A stretch of DNA of 64,000 nucleotides. Source: Linyphia triangularis (lineage: Eukaryota; Arthropoda; Arachnida; Araneae; Linyphiidae). Made by a program: the position numbers and the translations under genes. The DNA lies in the NCBI GenBank assembly GCA_963978545.1, contig OZ021723.1, forward strand, positions 48,996,569-49,060,568. The letters are read 5' to 3'. Below are positions 12,502 through 21,959 of this stretch, in pieces. Numbering within the stretch: the first letter of the stretch is position 1; each line of letters opens with the position of its first letter. Below the pieces are notes generated by a model. It searched no databases. It was given only the letters and a program-made list of their open reading frames with translations, and was not told the origin of the DNA.

Positions 12502-13163
12502 TGTCATGCTGTATATCCACAGACATTTTACAAATTGTATTAAGGGGTCTGTTTAAAACTGCAACAAGTGCATAGCCCCTTAAGTTTCTGTCCGAAGCTT
12601 TTGGGGAATATTTAAACAGGGGTTTGGCCAATTGGTCAAATAAGAGTTGGCGATTCCATAAAGGATTCGAGCCGCTCCAATGGCGTAGAGAGAGAAGTTT
12701 TGATGTAATTATGAGGGGGATCGTAAGAGACAGAAGGAAATTGGGGAGATAGCAAGTCGGTCAAGCGGTGATTCCTGAGAGAGAGATGCATTTTTATCGG
12801 ACGCAATTTCATGCACATGAATTCGCCATTTTCCTGACCCTGATATGCCAGTAAGTGAAATTTCTTGATTCAAATGCTCAGCCAGTTTTTATACTGTATA
12901 GTAATCAAAAGTGTCAATATGATTTATTAGTTGTTCTATGATATCTTTATGATATATTATATTTTGCTTTTAATCTATGGATGTCAGCACTGACTTAACT
13001 AAGCGTGCTTTGAGGGAATGTGTTGTCTAAATACCTATTGTTCATGAATAAATATCATTTCAAGTTACGAATTTGAGTTATTGCAACGCTTTTACTTATG
13101 CACGAAATTAAGTTCCTTTAGATTAATTCTGACGTTTGTTAATTAACCACTATACTCACGGCA
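12502..13163 (+). repeat. 5' LTR, 662 bp
   Basis: It begins TGTCATGCTG, ends CTCACGGCA, and so has the canonical TG...CA ends. An AATAAA polyadenylation signal lies at about 13048. TATA-like text (TTTTTATACTG) occurs at about 12885, but the transcription start cannot be placed. A 60-codon open frame on its minus strand is incidental and recurs in the other LTR. Confidence 0.95.
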
Positions 13164-13169
13164 TATAAA

Positions 13170-13187
13170 TGGTGCCTTGGACTCAGT
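13170..13187 (+). other. Putative primer-binding site
   Basis: TGGTGCCTTGGACTCAG begins with TGG, as needed to pair with a tRNA 3' CCA end. Its complement reads like a tRNA T-arm/acceptor 3' end. It is separated from the LTR by six bases (TATAAA), more than usual. A second copy lies at 13430-13447 through the duplication. I could not name the tRNA. Confidence 0.5.
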
Positions 13188-13279
13188 TTGAAATGCATAT
13201 TGTTCAGTGAATAAGTGGTATTTGATGGAAAGTAAAATTAGAATGATAGTGATTTGCGAAATTGTTTTTATAATTGAAT

Positions 13280-13372
13280 ATGGTTCGTGGAAATAGGACG
13301 CTTTCAAATTTCAAAACGAGGTCAACTACAGCTAATATAGTCAGAGCCGAGACAATTAAACAGCGTGCTTAG
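13280..13372 (+). CDS. Truncated gag N-terminus created by the duplication (30 codons)
   Basis: Copy 1 of the duplicated unit carries its own gag ATG (13280). It encodes the same N-terminal residues as the full gag (MVRGNRTLSN...) and hits TAG at 13370-13372 where the copy ends. On the element's RNA it would act as an upstream open frame 5' of the real gag and could lower gag translation. Confidence 0.7.
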   Translation: MVRGNRTLSNFKTRSTTANIVRAETIKQRA

Positions 13373-13539
13373 ATTAATTAGATTAATTCTGACGTTTGTT
13401 AATTAACCACTATACTCACGGCATATAAATGGTGCCTTGGACTCAGTTTGAAATGCATATTGTTCAGTGAATAAGTGGTATTTGATGGAAAGTAAAATTA
13501 GAATGATAGTGATTTGCGAAATTGTTTTTATAATTGAAT

Positions 13540-14697
13540 ATGGTTCGTGGAAATAGGACGCTTTCAAATTTCAAAACGAGGTCAACTACAGCTAATATAG
13601 TCAGAGCCGAGACAATTAAACAGCGTGCGAGCGGAAGTCAAATTAATAAAAAAATGGCACAGGAAAACATTGAAATGGAGAGCGCTAGCAGAATAAATGG
13701 TTTAGCTTTATTAACCGCAAATTATGAGGGTAATAGAGATGAGACGAAATTTTTTTTTCGACAATTTGACGAAGTGGCTTTACTGGCAAAGTGGAAAGAC
13801 TCCGAGAAACTCACGATATTGAAATCGAAATTACGGGGGAACGCGCTTCGCTACCTTATGTCAGACAGAGAATTGATGAATTCCCAAAATTATGATCTGG
13901 TTAGGGATAAAATCATGGACTTTTTCCGGGACGAATTAGATGTGGGACAGTGCCAATTAGATTTCTCCAACTGTCACATGAGAGAAAATGAATCAGTCAA
14001 AATGTTTGCACATAGACTTGTCGTGGCTTCGAATAAATATTTGGGCACCTCGCAAACGGAAATCTCGCAAGATACGAAAGCGGTAATTGACAAGCTTAGA
14101 CTCTCAAAATTCGTAGGGGCGCTTCTACCAGAAATTCAACGAGACGTACTAAAATTGAACCCGAAATCATTCGAACAAGCTATTGAAATAGCAAAAAATT
14201 CTCAAATGGCGCTTGACACGGTTGCGAGATGTAAAATTAATGCATTAAAGGTGGAAAACTCCTTCTCACAATCAGAAGAGCAGCAGTTACAACAAATCAA
14301 TCGCATGGAAACAACTACTCAAAACCCTCCTGGGCAAGTACAAGCGATGCAGTGTTATTTATGTGGAGTGTCGGGGGATCATTTTTCAACGGAATGTGAG
14401 GCATTTAAGAGTATGATTAACATACCACAACAAAATAGACATAACCAGCAATATCCGAACACCCAAAATGCGAGAGGCGGTTATTCCGGTCAACGGGGTG
14501 GTAATAGAGGTAACATATCACAAAACAGGTACTTCAGAAATCCGAATCAGCACGTCAGGGGACAGAACAGACAAAATCGTGGTAATTATTACTACAATAA
14601 TCAAAGCAGAGGTAGATATAATTCACATGGTAACAATAATTCACAAGCTTCAAATCATTTTTTAGACATAGCACAGGGGGACATGGAGAACACTTAA
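13540..14697 (+). CDS. gag: Gag polyprotein
   Basis: This 385-codon frame encodes the structural particle protein of the retrotransposon, which packages element RNA in the cytoplasm. The middle (about residues 55-230) is a helical capsid-like region with motifs such as FFRQFDEVALLAKW and KLTILKSKLRGNALRYL, typical of Ty3/gypsy Gag. One zinc knuckle spans residues 272-286 (CYLCGVSGDHFSTEC). It is CX2CX5HX4C, one residue longer than the usual CX2CX4HX4C. The C-terminal tail is rich in Arg, Gly, Asn and Gln (RGG-like, about residues 310-375), suited to RNA binding. The start could be ATG 13540 or the in-frame ATG 13654, which has a good context (AAAAAATGG). It overlaps the pol frame by 58 bp. 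Confidence 0.9.
   Translation: MVRGNRTLSNFKTRSTTANIVRAETIKQRASGSQINKKMAQENIEMESASRINGLALLTANYEGNRDETKFFFRQFDEVALLAKWKDSEKLTILKSKLRGNALRYLMSDRELMNSQNYDLVRDKIMDFFRDELDVGQCQLDFSNCHMRENESVKMFAHRLVVASNKYLGTSQTEISQDTKAVIDKLRLSKFVGALLPEIQRDVLKLNPKSFEQAIEIAKNSQMALDTVARCKINALKVENSFSQSEEQQLQQINRMETTTQNPPGQVQAMQCYLCGVSGDHFSTECEAFKSMINIPQQNRHNQQYPNTQNARGGYSGQRGGNRGNISQNRYFRNPNQHVRGQNRQNRGNYYYNNQSRGRYNSHGNNNSQASNHFLDIAQGDMENT
14658..14664 (+). promoter_or_regulatory. Programmed -1 frameshift heptamer TTTTTTA
   Basis: In the gag frame the site reads CAT TTT TTA, which is the X XXY YYZ pattern T TTT TTA. It lies inside the 58-bp gag/pol overlap (pol frame open from 14640, gag stop at 14695-14697). A one-base backward slip here moves ribosomes into pol. 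Pol has no in-frame ATG before the protease active site, so frameshifting is the likely route. I did not see a clear downstream stem-loop by eye. Confidence 0.75.
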
Positions 14698-17600
14698 ACA
14701 GTTGCTCAGATCAAACCAGAAGTGCAGGTATACCCAGACAATTACAGGTGGGAAATTTGAAAATCGAGAATTTAAACAATTTTAACAGTTACAATGTTTC
14801 AAATTTACCTATTATTCAAACGGAAATCGCAGGAATACAATTTAAAGCACTTCTTGATACAGGAGCAAATATCTGCTTATGCTCAAAGGAAGTTTACATG
14901 TTAATAAAACAGAAAATCAAAACTAAATGTGTCGCTTCAAATGTGGTAATTACGACCATAACAGGGTCAGTATTAAAATACACAAATTGCATTGAGACGA
15001 TTTTAAAAGTGGGAAATAAAAGGCTAAAGGTTACGTTTTTCGTCTCAAGCGAAAGGTTTCAAGAGCAATTTCAGATTATTTTAGGCATGCAGTTTCTGAG
15101 TGAAAATAGGGTAATTGTAAACTTACGTGAGGGTAAACTGGAGTTTCTAGACAAGACAACAGTCAAATTCTGTGACTCTACCCTTTGCATAAAAGGGGAG
15201 TCAAATTCTGTTTTCTTGACACATGCAGTCATCTTAGAGCCTGGTGAAGCGAGTTTCATTAAATTGAGAAGCAAGGATTACACAAATAAAAATTTTGAGG
15301 GGGACATTTGTTTCACACCTATGCAACTTAATAATCGACTAGAGTGTAGCATGTCCATTAACTACATGAAGAATAATGAATTTAGTACATTGGTTCAAAA
15401 CAAATCACCAGACACTCTTCACTTAAATAAATCGATGAAAGTTGGGTATTTTGAAAAAGATTTTCAAATTGATGATTCGCAAAAATCAAACACACAAATG
15501 ATTAACTTGATTACGGCTACTGAGGAAATTAAGCATTTGCGAGAACGGGAATTTAGCATCATCGATTTTGATTTGAGTCACCTCAACGATAACAACAGCA
15601 AAATTCTGAGTCAATTATTACAGGTAAACTACATGGTGTTTTCAAAATCCATGAAAACTTTAGGCCATTGTGATGCTATAAAACCTAATATAATCTTAAA
15701 ACATGATTCTGCAATTGGGTGTAAGCCTTATCCCATCCCCCATCTTCTAAGAGAAGAGGCAAAAATTCAAATTGACACTCTTTTGGAAGCCAACATCATT
15801 CGAAAGTCAAACACGAAATTTTTGGCACCTGTGCTTATGGTAAAAAAAAAGGCAGAAAATAATGACGATAAGAAACGCTTTCGATTATGTTTGGATATGC
15901 GTCTTTTGAATTCTTTAATTGTTAAAGCACCACAGATCTTACCAAAAATCAAAGATTTGGTCACAGATTTAAGTGGGTACCGATTTTACAGCATTATTGA
16001 TTTTAATAGTGCATTCTTACAGTTAAGCATGGAGGAACATTCTGAAAAGTTTGGATTTGCCTCAATGTGGGGTACTTATAAATTTGTCCGTCTACCTTAT
16101 GGTTTTGTCACAGCGTCATCTATATTCCAAAATTTGATACATGAGATATTGGGAGATTTGATAAGTTATGGAATTCGTTTCTTTATTGATGACGTAATAA
16201 TTCCTTCAAACTGCTTTGAAGAAATGATACATAAGCTGCAGTTAGTATTCGAGAGATTAAGGGCTAACAACTTAACTTTAAGTGCTGAGAAATGCAATTT
16301 CTTTAGGGAGAAAATCACATATTTGGGATACGAAATTTCACAAACAGGAATCACTCCAACAGAATATAACACTCAAAAAATCACCTGCTTCCAAACTCCT
16401 AAAAACATCAAGGAATTACGTCGATTCAATGGTTTGACTAATTTTTATCGTGATAGTATTAAGAACTATGCTAACTACACAAGTGTTTTGGAGGAATTAA
16501 CAAAAAAAAACACACCGTTTGTTTGGACAGAAAGGCATAATGTGGCTTTTCAAAATCTACAAAGGCAATTTTTTACTAAACCCTTTTTGAAACAGGTCAA
16601 TATTAAAGAGAAATTTTATCTCGCATGTGACGCTTCGAAAATGTCAGTTGGAGCCAGTCTTTTTCAGTATCATGGTGACAAACTTTGTCCTGTTGCGTAT
16701 TTCTCTAAAAAGAACTCACAATTTGAGGAAAAGCAGCCAGCGATTTATCTTGAGCTTATTGCTTTACATAAATCAATCTTACACTTCTGTGAGTATTTGT
16801 ATGGGGGCACATTTACTGTTTTTTCTGACCACAGACCACTACAGTATTTCTCCAAACTTCAAAACAAGTCAAATAAAATTACAAGGATTTTAAATGAATT
16901 GGCTTATTACTCTTTCGACATACAGTACATCAGAGGTATTGACAACGTTTTACCGGACTATTTGTCACGTATGGTCAATATACCAAATATTGAGGTCACA
17001 TTGGACACAGATACTACGAGAATTAAAGAAATTCTTTCAGAAGGTTCTAAAAATGTAGATGATACTATACCTAAAACAAACCTTACTTCCGTAAATACCA
17101 TACTCAGTACACCACAGGCTCAGTATAACCAAAACATTGGAACAGTTTCACAATCCGAAGGTTCCGTTCACATCAACAAAGAAGAGCAGGCTTGGGAGGA
17201 TTGTGTAGTCAATCAGCTGAAAAGCTCAAACATCATACATCATTTATCTGATAACAAGGGTCATAAATTAGATGATACTAATATTCTTATGGAACAAAAT
17301 AGGGATCTTAACATTCTGGAAATTAAGGAAGCTTTACACAAAGATAATGGCAAATTGAAGGCAAAATTTAAAAATTATTTTGTGGATGAAGATTCTGGAT
17401 TACTTATGTTCAAGAGAAAAATTACAGAAAACGATGTAGATAGCTACATGTTTAATGTGGTTCTACCGGACACATTACAAATTCACGCAATTCAAAACGC
17501 ACATTTTACACATTTTGGCATAGCTAAAACGTTTCAATTTTTAATGCAAAAATTTCACTGGAAAGGGTTATATTCGGATGTCACAAATTACATTAAGAGT

Positions 17601-18074
17601 TGTGAAACTTGCAATAGAGTGAAGCGAAGCTATCAAAAGTTCAAACCGCAAGGATTTGCACATATTCCAAATAGAATTGGAGCACAGTTATCTATGGATA
17701 TTTTGGGACCGCTCAAGTGTGGCGCTTACGTATTAAGTATCATAGAAAATTTTAGTAGATACTTAGATCTATATAAATTAGAATCAATTGGATCACAACA
17801 AATAGCTAAGTGTCTCATGCAGTACATTTCTAGATACGGCGTACCAGAAACCATTTTATCAGACAATTGTAGTAACTTCATTTCTAAGGGCTTTATCGAA
17901 TTAAACAGATTATTAGGGGTACACCTTATACACACACCTGTTTACGCTCCTTGGTGCAACGGTAAAGTCGAGTCCACGAATTTAGAGATTAAGAACACCA
18001 TCTTAGCTTTAAAAGAGCAAAAAATTGATCTACAATCAGCATTAGATATTCATAAGGCAATGTATAACAGTTAA
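14664..18074 (+). CDS. pol: Pol polyprotein: protease, reverse transcriptase, RNase H, integrase (to premature TAA)
   Basis: Pol is expressed by -1 frameshift from gag, and residues here are numbered from codon 14748. The aspartic protease has LLDTGAN with Asp37. The reverse transcriptase has SIIDFNSAF with Asp418, LPYGFVTASS, and catalytic FIDD at 479-482 (16182-16193); Phe replaces the usual Tyr of YxDD. RNase H begins with ACDAS at Asp628 and continues through AIYLELIAL and SDHRPL. Integrase has a zinc-binding H-x2-H (919, 922) and C-x2-C (952, 955), then Asp984, Asp1039 and Glu1075, which is exact DD35E spacing. The frame ends at TAA 18072-18074. Homologous sequence continues in the same frame after it, so this stop looks like a mutation in this copy. 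Together these are the enzymes that process Gag, copy the RNA and integrate the DNA. Confidence 0.95.
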   Translation, partial: RHSTGGHGEHLNSCSDQTRSAGIPRQLQVGNLKIENLNNFNSYNVSNLPIIQTEIAGIQFKALLDTGANICLCSKEVYMLIKQKIKTKCVASNVVITTITGSVLKYTNCIETILKVGNKRLKVTFFVSSERFQEQFQIILGMQFLSENRVIVNLREGKLEFLDKTTVKFCDSTLCIKGESNSVFLTHAVILEPGEASFIKLRSKDYTNKNFEGDICFTPMQLNNRLECSMSINYMKNNEFSTLVQNKSPDTLHLNKSMKVGYFEKDFQIDDSQKSNTQMINLITATEEIKHLREREFSIIDFDLSHLNDNNSKILSQLLQVNYMVFSKSMKTLGHCDAIKPNIILKHDSAIGCKPYPIPHLLREEAKIQIDTLLEANIIRKSNTKFLAPVLMVKKKAENNDDKKRFRLCLDMRLLNSLIVKAPQILPKIKDLVTDLSGYRFYSIIDFNSAFLQLSMEEHSEKFGFASMWGTYKFVRLPYGFVTASSIFQNLIHEILGDLISYGIRFFIDDVIIPSNCFEEMIHKLQLVFERLRANNLTLSAEKCNFFREKITYLGYEISQTGITPTEYNTQKITCFQTPKNIKELRRFNGLTNFYRDSIKNYANYTSVLEELTKKNTPFVWTERHNVAFQNLQRQFFTKPFLKQVNIKEKFYLACDASKMSVGASLFQYHGDKLCPVAYFSKKNSQFEEKQPAIYLELIALHKSILHFCEYLYGGTFTVFSDHRPLQYFSKLQNKSNKITRILNELAYYSFDIQYIRGIDNVLPDYLSRMVNIPNIEVTLDTDTTRIKEILSEGSKNVDDTIPKTNLTSVNTILSTPQAQYNQNIGTVSQSEGSVHINKEEQAWEDCVVNQLKSSNIIHHLSDNKGHKLDDTNILMEQNRDLNILEIKEALHKDNGKLKAKFKNYFVDEDSGLLMFKRKITENDVDSYMFNVVLPDTLQIHAIQNAHFTHFGIAKTFQFLMQKFHWKGLYSDVTNYIKSCETCNRVKRSYQKFKPQGFAHIPNRIGAQLSMDILGPLKCGAYVLSIIENFSRYLDLYKLESIGSQQIAKCLMQYISRYGVPETILSDNCSNFISKGFIELNRLLGVHLIHTPVYAPWCNGKVESTNLEIKNTILALKEQKIDLQSALDIHKAMYNS

Positions 18075-18602
18075 ATTCACTCTACGACAAGCTTTTCCCC
18101 TTCACAGCTATTTTTTGGTCGTAAAATAGAACCTATATTCAGCACAATGAAGGTTTGTAAAAAATCAAATTTAGATTGGTTGGGATATCCTAATTACGTT
18201 GAGAAAACAATGCTACAAATAGAAGAATGTAGGAAACAGGCTTTTAAACACATTGAAAATGCACAATTGACACAGCAAAATTATGCTATCAGTAAATCAC
18301 ACAAGAGACATTTCACAGTTGACAGTATTGTGTACTACAAAACCCCAGGCAGGTTTAAAAAGTATTTCACAGGACCCTACAAGATTACAAAGATACACAC
18401 AAAAAACCTCTTTGACATTCAATTGTTAACATCCCCCCAAATCGTTAAGACACGCATCCACATCTGTAGTTTAAAACTGGCAGAAAAGAGATACGATAAA
18501 TTTATCTTGGAAAAGGGAATAGATCACAAAAATAATTCTGACCTTCAGGCATCTTTACCACACCGGTACGATCTTAGAAGTAAAGATCGCGTTCAGCGAT
18601 AA
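18075..18602 (+). pseudogene. pol: C-terminal part of Pol integrase, cut off by an in-frame stop
   Basis: This has the same reading frame as the preceding Pol. Immediately after the TAA comes IHSTTSFSPSQLFFGRK, which matches the conserved block after the integrase catalytic Glu in Ty3/gypsy proteins. A GPY/F-type module follows (GPYKI at 18372-18386, within FKKYFTGPYKITKIHTKNLF), and the frame ends at 18600-18602. No chromodomain follows. Without readthrough this region is not attached to the catalytic core. An internal ATG at 18147 could start only a 151-residue fragment. Confidence 0.88.
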
Positions 18603-20957
18603 CTTCTCACGATTCCTAGGACAAGACTTGGATTGACAAACAATAAAAAAAAGCGCTGTCATTCTCTAGCTAGACGAGGGAACTCGTAAATTTAAAAGTC
18701 TTAGCTTTTGTCAATCTTTGCTACGGGAGTATTCAGCACGCATGAATTGGTCATAAATATTGTCGCGTAGAGTCTTGTTGACACTAATGGCGAGGGACGC
18801 GTCGGCAAGTGACTGTCTGCATTTTGGCGGGAATAAGGGCGAATGTTGGTCACTTTCAGAACAGGTTTTTTTTTTTTTTTTTGTGGGGAATATGAGTTCT
18901 CCGGTCTCGGAAAGGGTGTGTGACGTCATCAGACGGGGAGAGGTCTGACCGCTTCTGTCACGTGACTTGCCAAGGAGAACGAAGTTTGTGTTTTTGTGTT
19001 GTTTTTCTTTTTGGAGAGTTCAGAGGGGCGATTTTTCGTTTTTTTCTCTCCCCACTTTAACAGAGGTAGCGGAAGTCGGTTTTTGTTTTTTTTTTAGGGC
19101 CAACGAGGGGGTCGTCGAAATTTTTTTTTTTGGTAGCGATTTGTTGCACTGGAATTAATGAGACATTTGGTCTCTTTTCGATTAATGTATGGCATTGTTT
19201 TTTTTTAATGGGTTAGATAAGGCGTTTTTGAACACTGAAACTGATAGGAATCTGCTGTTAGGCAGGCAAAAGGAGCGGATTTAGTGTCGGGTGTCTTGCT
19301 TTTATGTGCTCTGGATTAATTTGATCAACAGAACGCGTTCACGCTGTTGATTTTGGATCGTAGCTCTGATTATACGAGTGTTGTTGTCTACGATGTTAGT
19401 AATTAATTCATGATTGGAATTGGTGATTAAGGATGTTAATTATATTTGGCAATTGGTGGTGTAAATTAATTTTTGGATGGAAACTTAATGCTTTGTTCTG
19501 GTTATGTAATAAAAAATCAAGGGAAGTTTAGGAAAAAAATGATATAAAAGGGAGATAAGACTAAGTATATTTGTATTTTTCTACTTTGGTTAATGAAAGT
19601 TAAATGGTAATTTTTTTTTTCTTTTTTCTCTTTTGATTTTGAGCAGTCTTTCATGTGAGGATTACTAATAATAGTTGATTAGGTTAAAAGTTTAGAACTG
19701 GCTGAGTATTTATGAGTCTTGGAATTGTCATTTTTCTGTATCAAAAAATCTAAACAGATCTGCATTTACAATGAAGTAGAATGGCGTGTTGCCTTGCGCA
19801 AAGTAGCATTCCTAAATTTTTGCTACAGCTGAATATCACCGCTGGCCAGAGATTTACAGTGAAGCAGAAATAGTTCTTCAGAATGGTCAGATTTCGTCAG
19901 AGATACAGTACTCGCTTTCCAGACTACTCAGCGATTTCAATCAGACCACGACAACGCAGCAACAGGTCCAACAGATGTTTCCATACCACACCACCAGATG
20001 GCAGTCCTCAACAAGCTACACCGAACGACTGCGAAATTCCAAGCAGCGGAGTCCGAGAGACGTGGACCGTGGACATACAAATTGATGGGAGGACCCAACA
20101 TGCCCCATTCGACACCTGTGGGACAGGGCGGAGCTACCTTCCGGCATCATCACAGCAGACGACACACAGAGAATGTTCCGATGTTCCGGTTACAGAGATC
20201 AGCAAGCTTGACCTGGCCATACAGTAGGAGGCCGTCACTCACCCAAGTCCGCGAAGTTGGAGAAAGGAACAGGTAGCAAAGCAGGCCACACCCCTCTCAG
20301 TTTTCCTTTGACTCCTCATCACCAATGCAATGGCAACTGAACACATTTTCCCCTGGCCATCCACTTTGATTGAGGGCCACACGACATCCAGGTAAAACTA
20401 TTCTTTTTTTGCTCCTGGGTAACTCGATCTTCAGGGAACGAGAGAAGACAGACATTCTAGTGACATTGCAAGTGTGAACAATAAACTGTTTTCTTTCCGA
20501 TGCACAAACTTTTTGCTAGGAATGTTCAACACCTTTAGGATAACACAGAACAACAATACTGTGTTAGATGGTCACAATAAACTGAACTCTTTGACTATGG
20601 AGATTTACAAACTATGAAACTAAAAAAACTTACACAATGACGATTGAGAACGTTGTTCATGAACCAACTTCTTTTTCTTTCCCTTCTAAATTATACCTTG
20701 TGTTTTCCTGGTTACATCTTCATGTTGTTTTTTATTTATTTATTTTTGCTCTTTAACAATGTTACAAAAAATTGTGATTGGTCATATTTCAGTGTGCAAC
20801 TATCTGCTTGTAATTTCATGCTTTTACACATCATCTTTCATTCTTGTGTATTTTTGTTGCAGTTACTTTATGGAATGCTGTGAGTGTTTTATTTTTTAAT
20901 TTTTAGCTGGCTGAGTGGAATTTCTTTAAAATTTTTGTTGGTGAAAAGGGTGATAAA
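18603..20957 (+). other. Long 3' untranslated region of the retrotransposon
   Basis: It spans 2.35 kb between the integrase stop and the 3' LTR. The first half is rich in T runs and short low-complexity frames. No signal peptide, membrane-anchored env or other complete gene is visible. The block at about 19780-20280 differs in composition and looks formerly coding (see the next entry). A weak purine-rich stretch, GGTGAAAAGGG at about 20940-20950, ends a few bases before the 3' LTR and is the only polypurine-tract candidate. Confidence 0.6.
19883..20227 (+). pseudogene. Possible captured retropepsin-like fragment
   Basis: This 115-codon frame is richer in G+C than its surroundings. Its second half, WTVDIQIDGRTQHAPFDTCG followed by TGRSYLP, resembles a retroelement aspartic protease start (substrate strand, then hydrophobic-DTG). 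The expected DTG is disturbed to DTCG. Overlapping frames (for example 19998-20276) also stay open, as happens in GC-richer relics. It is distinct from the element's own protease at about 14856. It is most likely a piece of another retroelement carried in the 3' region. The identification is tentative. Confidence 0.35.
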
Positions 20958-21619
20958 TGTCATGCTGTATATCCACAGACATTTTACAAATTGTATTAAG
21001 GGGTCTGTTTAAAACTGCAACAAGTGCATAGCCCCTTAAGTTTCTGTCCGAAGCTTTTGGGGAATATTTAAACAGGGGTTTGGCCAATTGGTCAAATAAG
21101 AGTTGGCGATTCCATAAAGGATTCGAGCCGCTCCAATGGCGTAGAGAGAGAAGTTTTGATGTAATTATGAGGGGGATCGTAAGAGACAGAAGGAAATTGG
21201 GGAGATAGCAAGTCGGTCAAGCGGTGATTCCTGAGAGAGAGATGCATTTTTATCGGACGCAATTTCATGCACATGAATTCGCCATTTTCCTGACCCTGAT
21301 ATGCCAGTAAGTGAAATTTCTTGATTCAAATGCTCAGCCAGTTTTTATACTGTATAGTAATCAAAAGTGTCAATATGATTTATTAGTTGTTCTATGATAT
21401 CTTTATGATATATTATATTTTGCTTTTAATCTATGGATGTCAGCACTGACTTAACTAAGCGTGCTTTGAGGGAATGTGTTGTCTAAATACCTATTGTTCA
21501 TGAATAAATATCATTTCAAGTTACGAATTTGAGTTATTGCAACGCTTTTACTTATGCACGAAATTAAGTTCCTTTAGATTAATTCTGACGTTTGTTAATT
21601 AACCACTATACTCACGGCA
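20958..21619 (+). repeat. 3' LTR, 662 bp
   Basis: By eye it matches the 5' LTR base for base, from TGTCATGCTG to CTCACGGCA, and the CAATC target duplication follows (21620-21624). Because the LTRs of one element are copied from the same template at insertion, the lack of differences implies little time since integration. Confidence 0.95.
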
Positions 21620-21633
21620 CAATCTAAAAAATA

Positions 21634-21670
<37 letters not shown>
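21620..21670. repeat. Right target duplication CAATC and (A)n tract
   Basis: CAATC at 21620-21624 repeats the left flank. An A-rich tract of about 30 A follows (about 21640-21670). Confidence 0.85.
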
Positions 21671-21671
<1 letters not shown>

Positions 21672-21959
21672 ACGTAGCGAGTAGTCTGATTACATAAAAA
21701 CAGAATTATCACCAAAAACTTCATTACAGAAAGCTGAATGAATCCTTGCATTACTTCTGGCGTCTTTTATATTACGATTCGAAATTTAATGCCTTAACCT
21801 TCAACAACACATGGATCGTACACATAATTCATCACCGAAAATAGGCACTTAAAATGATACCACGTACTCCATGTAATTTTAAGACTCAAATTAGCATTAA
21901 ATATCTCTCAATGGCCTGTAGTAATTACATCTCATGCAGAAGTCACTCAACTCAAATTA

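Larger units (their letters stand above)
13118..13628 (+). repeat. 251-bp direct duplication across LTR end, leader and gag start
   Basis: Copy 1 (13118-13368) and copy 2 (13378-13628) look identical by eye and are separated by 9 bp (TTAGATTAA) that itself duplicates the start of the unit. The unit holds the last 46 bp of the LTR, the putative primer-binding site, the leader and the first 29-30 gag codons. The element therefore has two primer-site regions and two gag starts. The cause could be a template switch in reverse transcription or an assembly error. Confidence 0.9.
12502..21619 (+). mobile_element. Ty3/gypsy LTR retrotransposon, nearly complete, young
   Basis: The 9.1-kb element has the order 5' LTR, leader, gag, pol (protease, RT, RNase H, integrase), long 3' untranslated region, 3' LTR. 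This domain order, with integrase last, defines the Ty3/gypsy type. The LTRs are the same length and I find no mismatch by eye, and the 5-bp flanking duplication is perfect, so the insertion is recent. No envelope gene or chromodomain is recognisable. Its defects are an in-frame TAA at 18072-18074 and a 251-bp direct duplication over the 5' LTR/leader/gag junction. Confidence 0.95.

Noticed and set aside
12636..12818. 60-codon minus-strand frame, repeated identically at 21092-21274
   Set aside because: It lies inside both LTRs and is duplicated only because the LTRs are identical; no domain or promoter context.
18603..20957. Possible env gene in the 3' region of the retrotransposon
   Set aside because: No frame with signal peptide, transmembrane segment or adequate length; only short T-rich frames and a protease-like relic.
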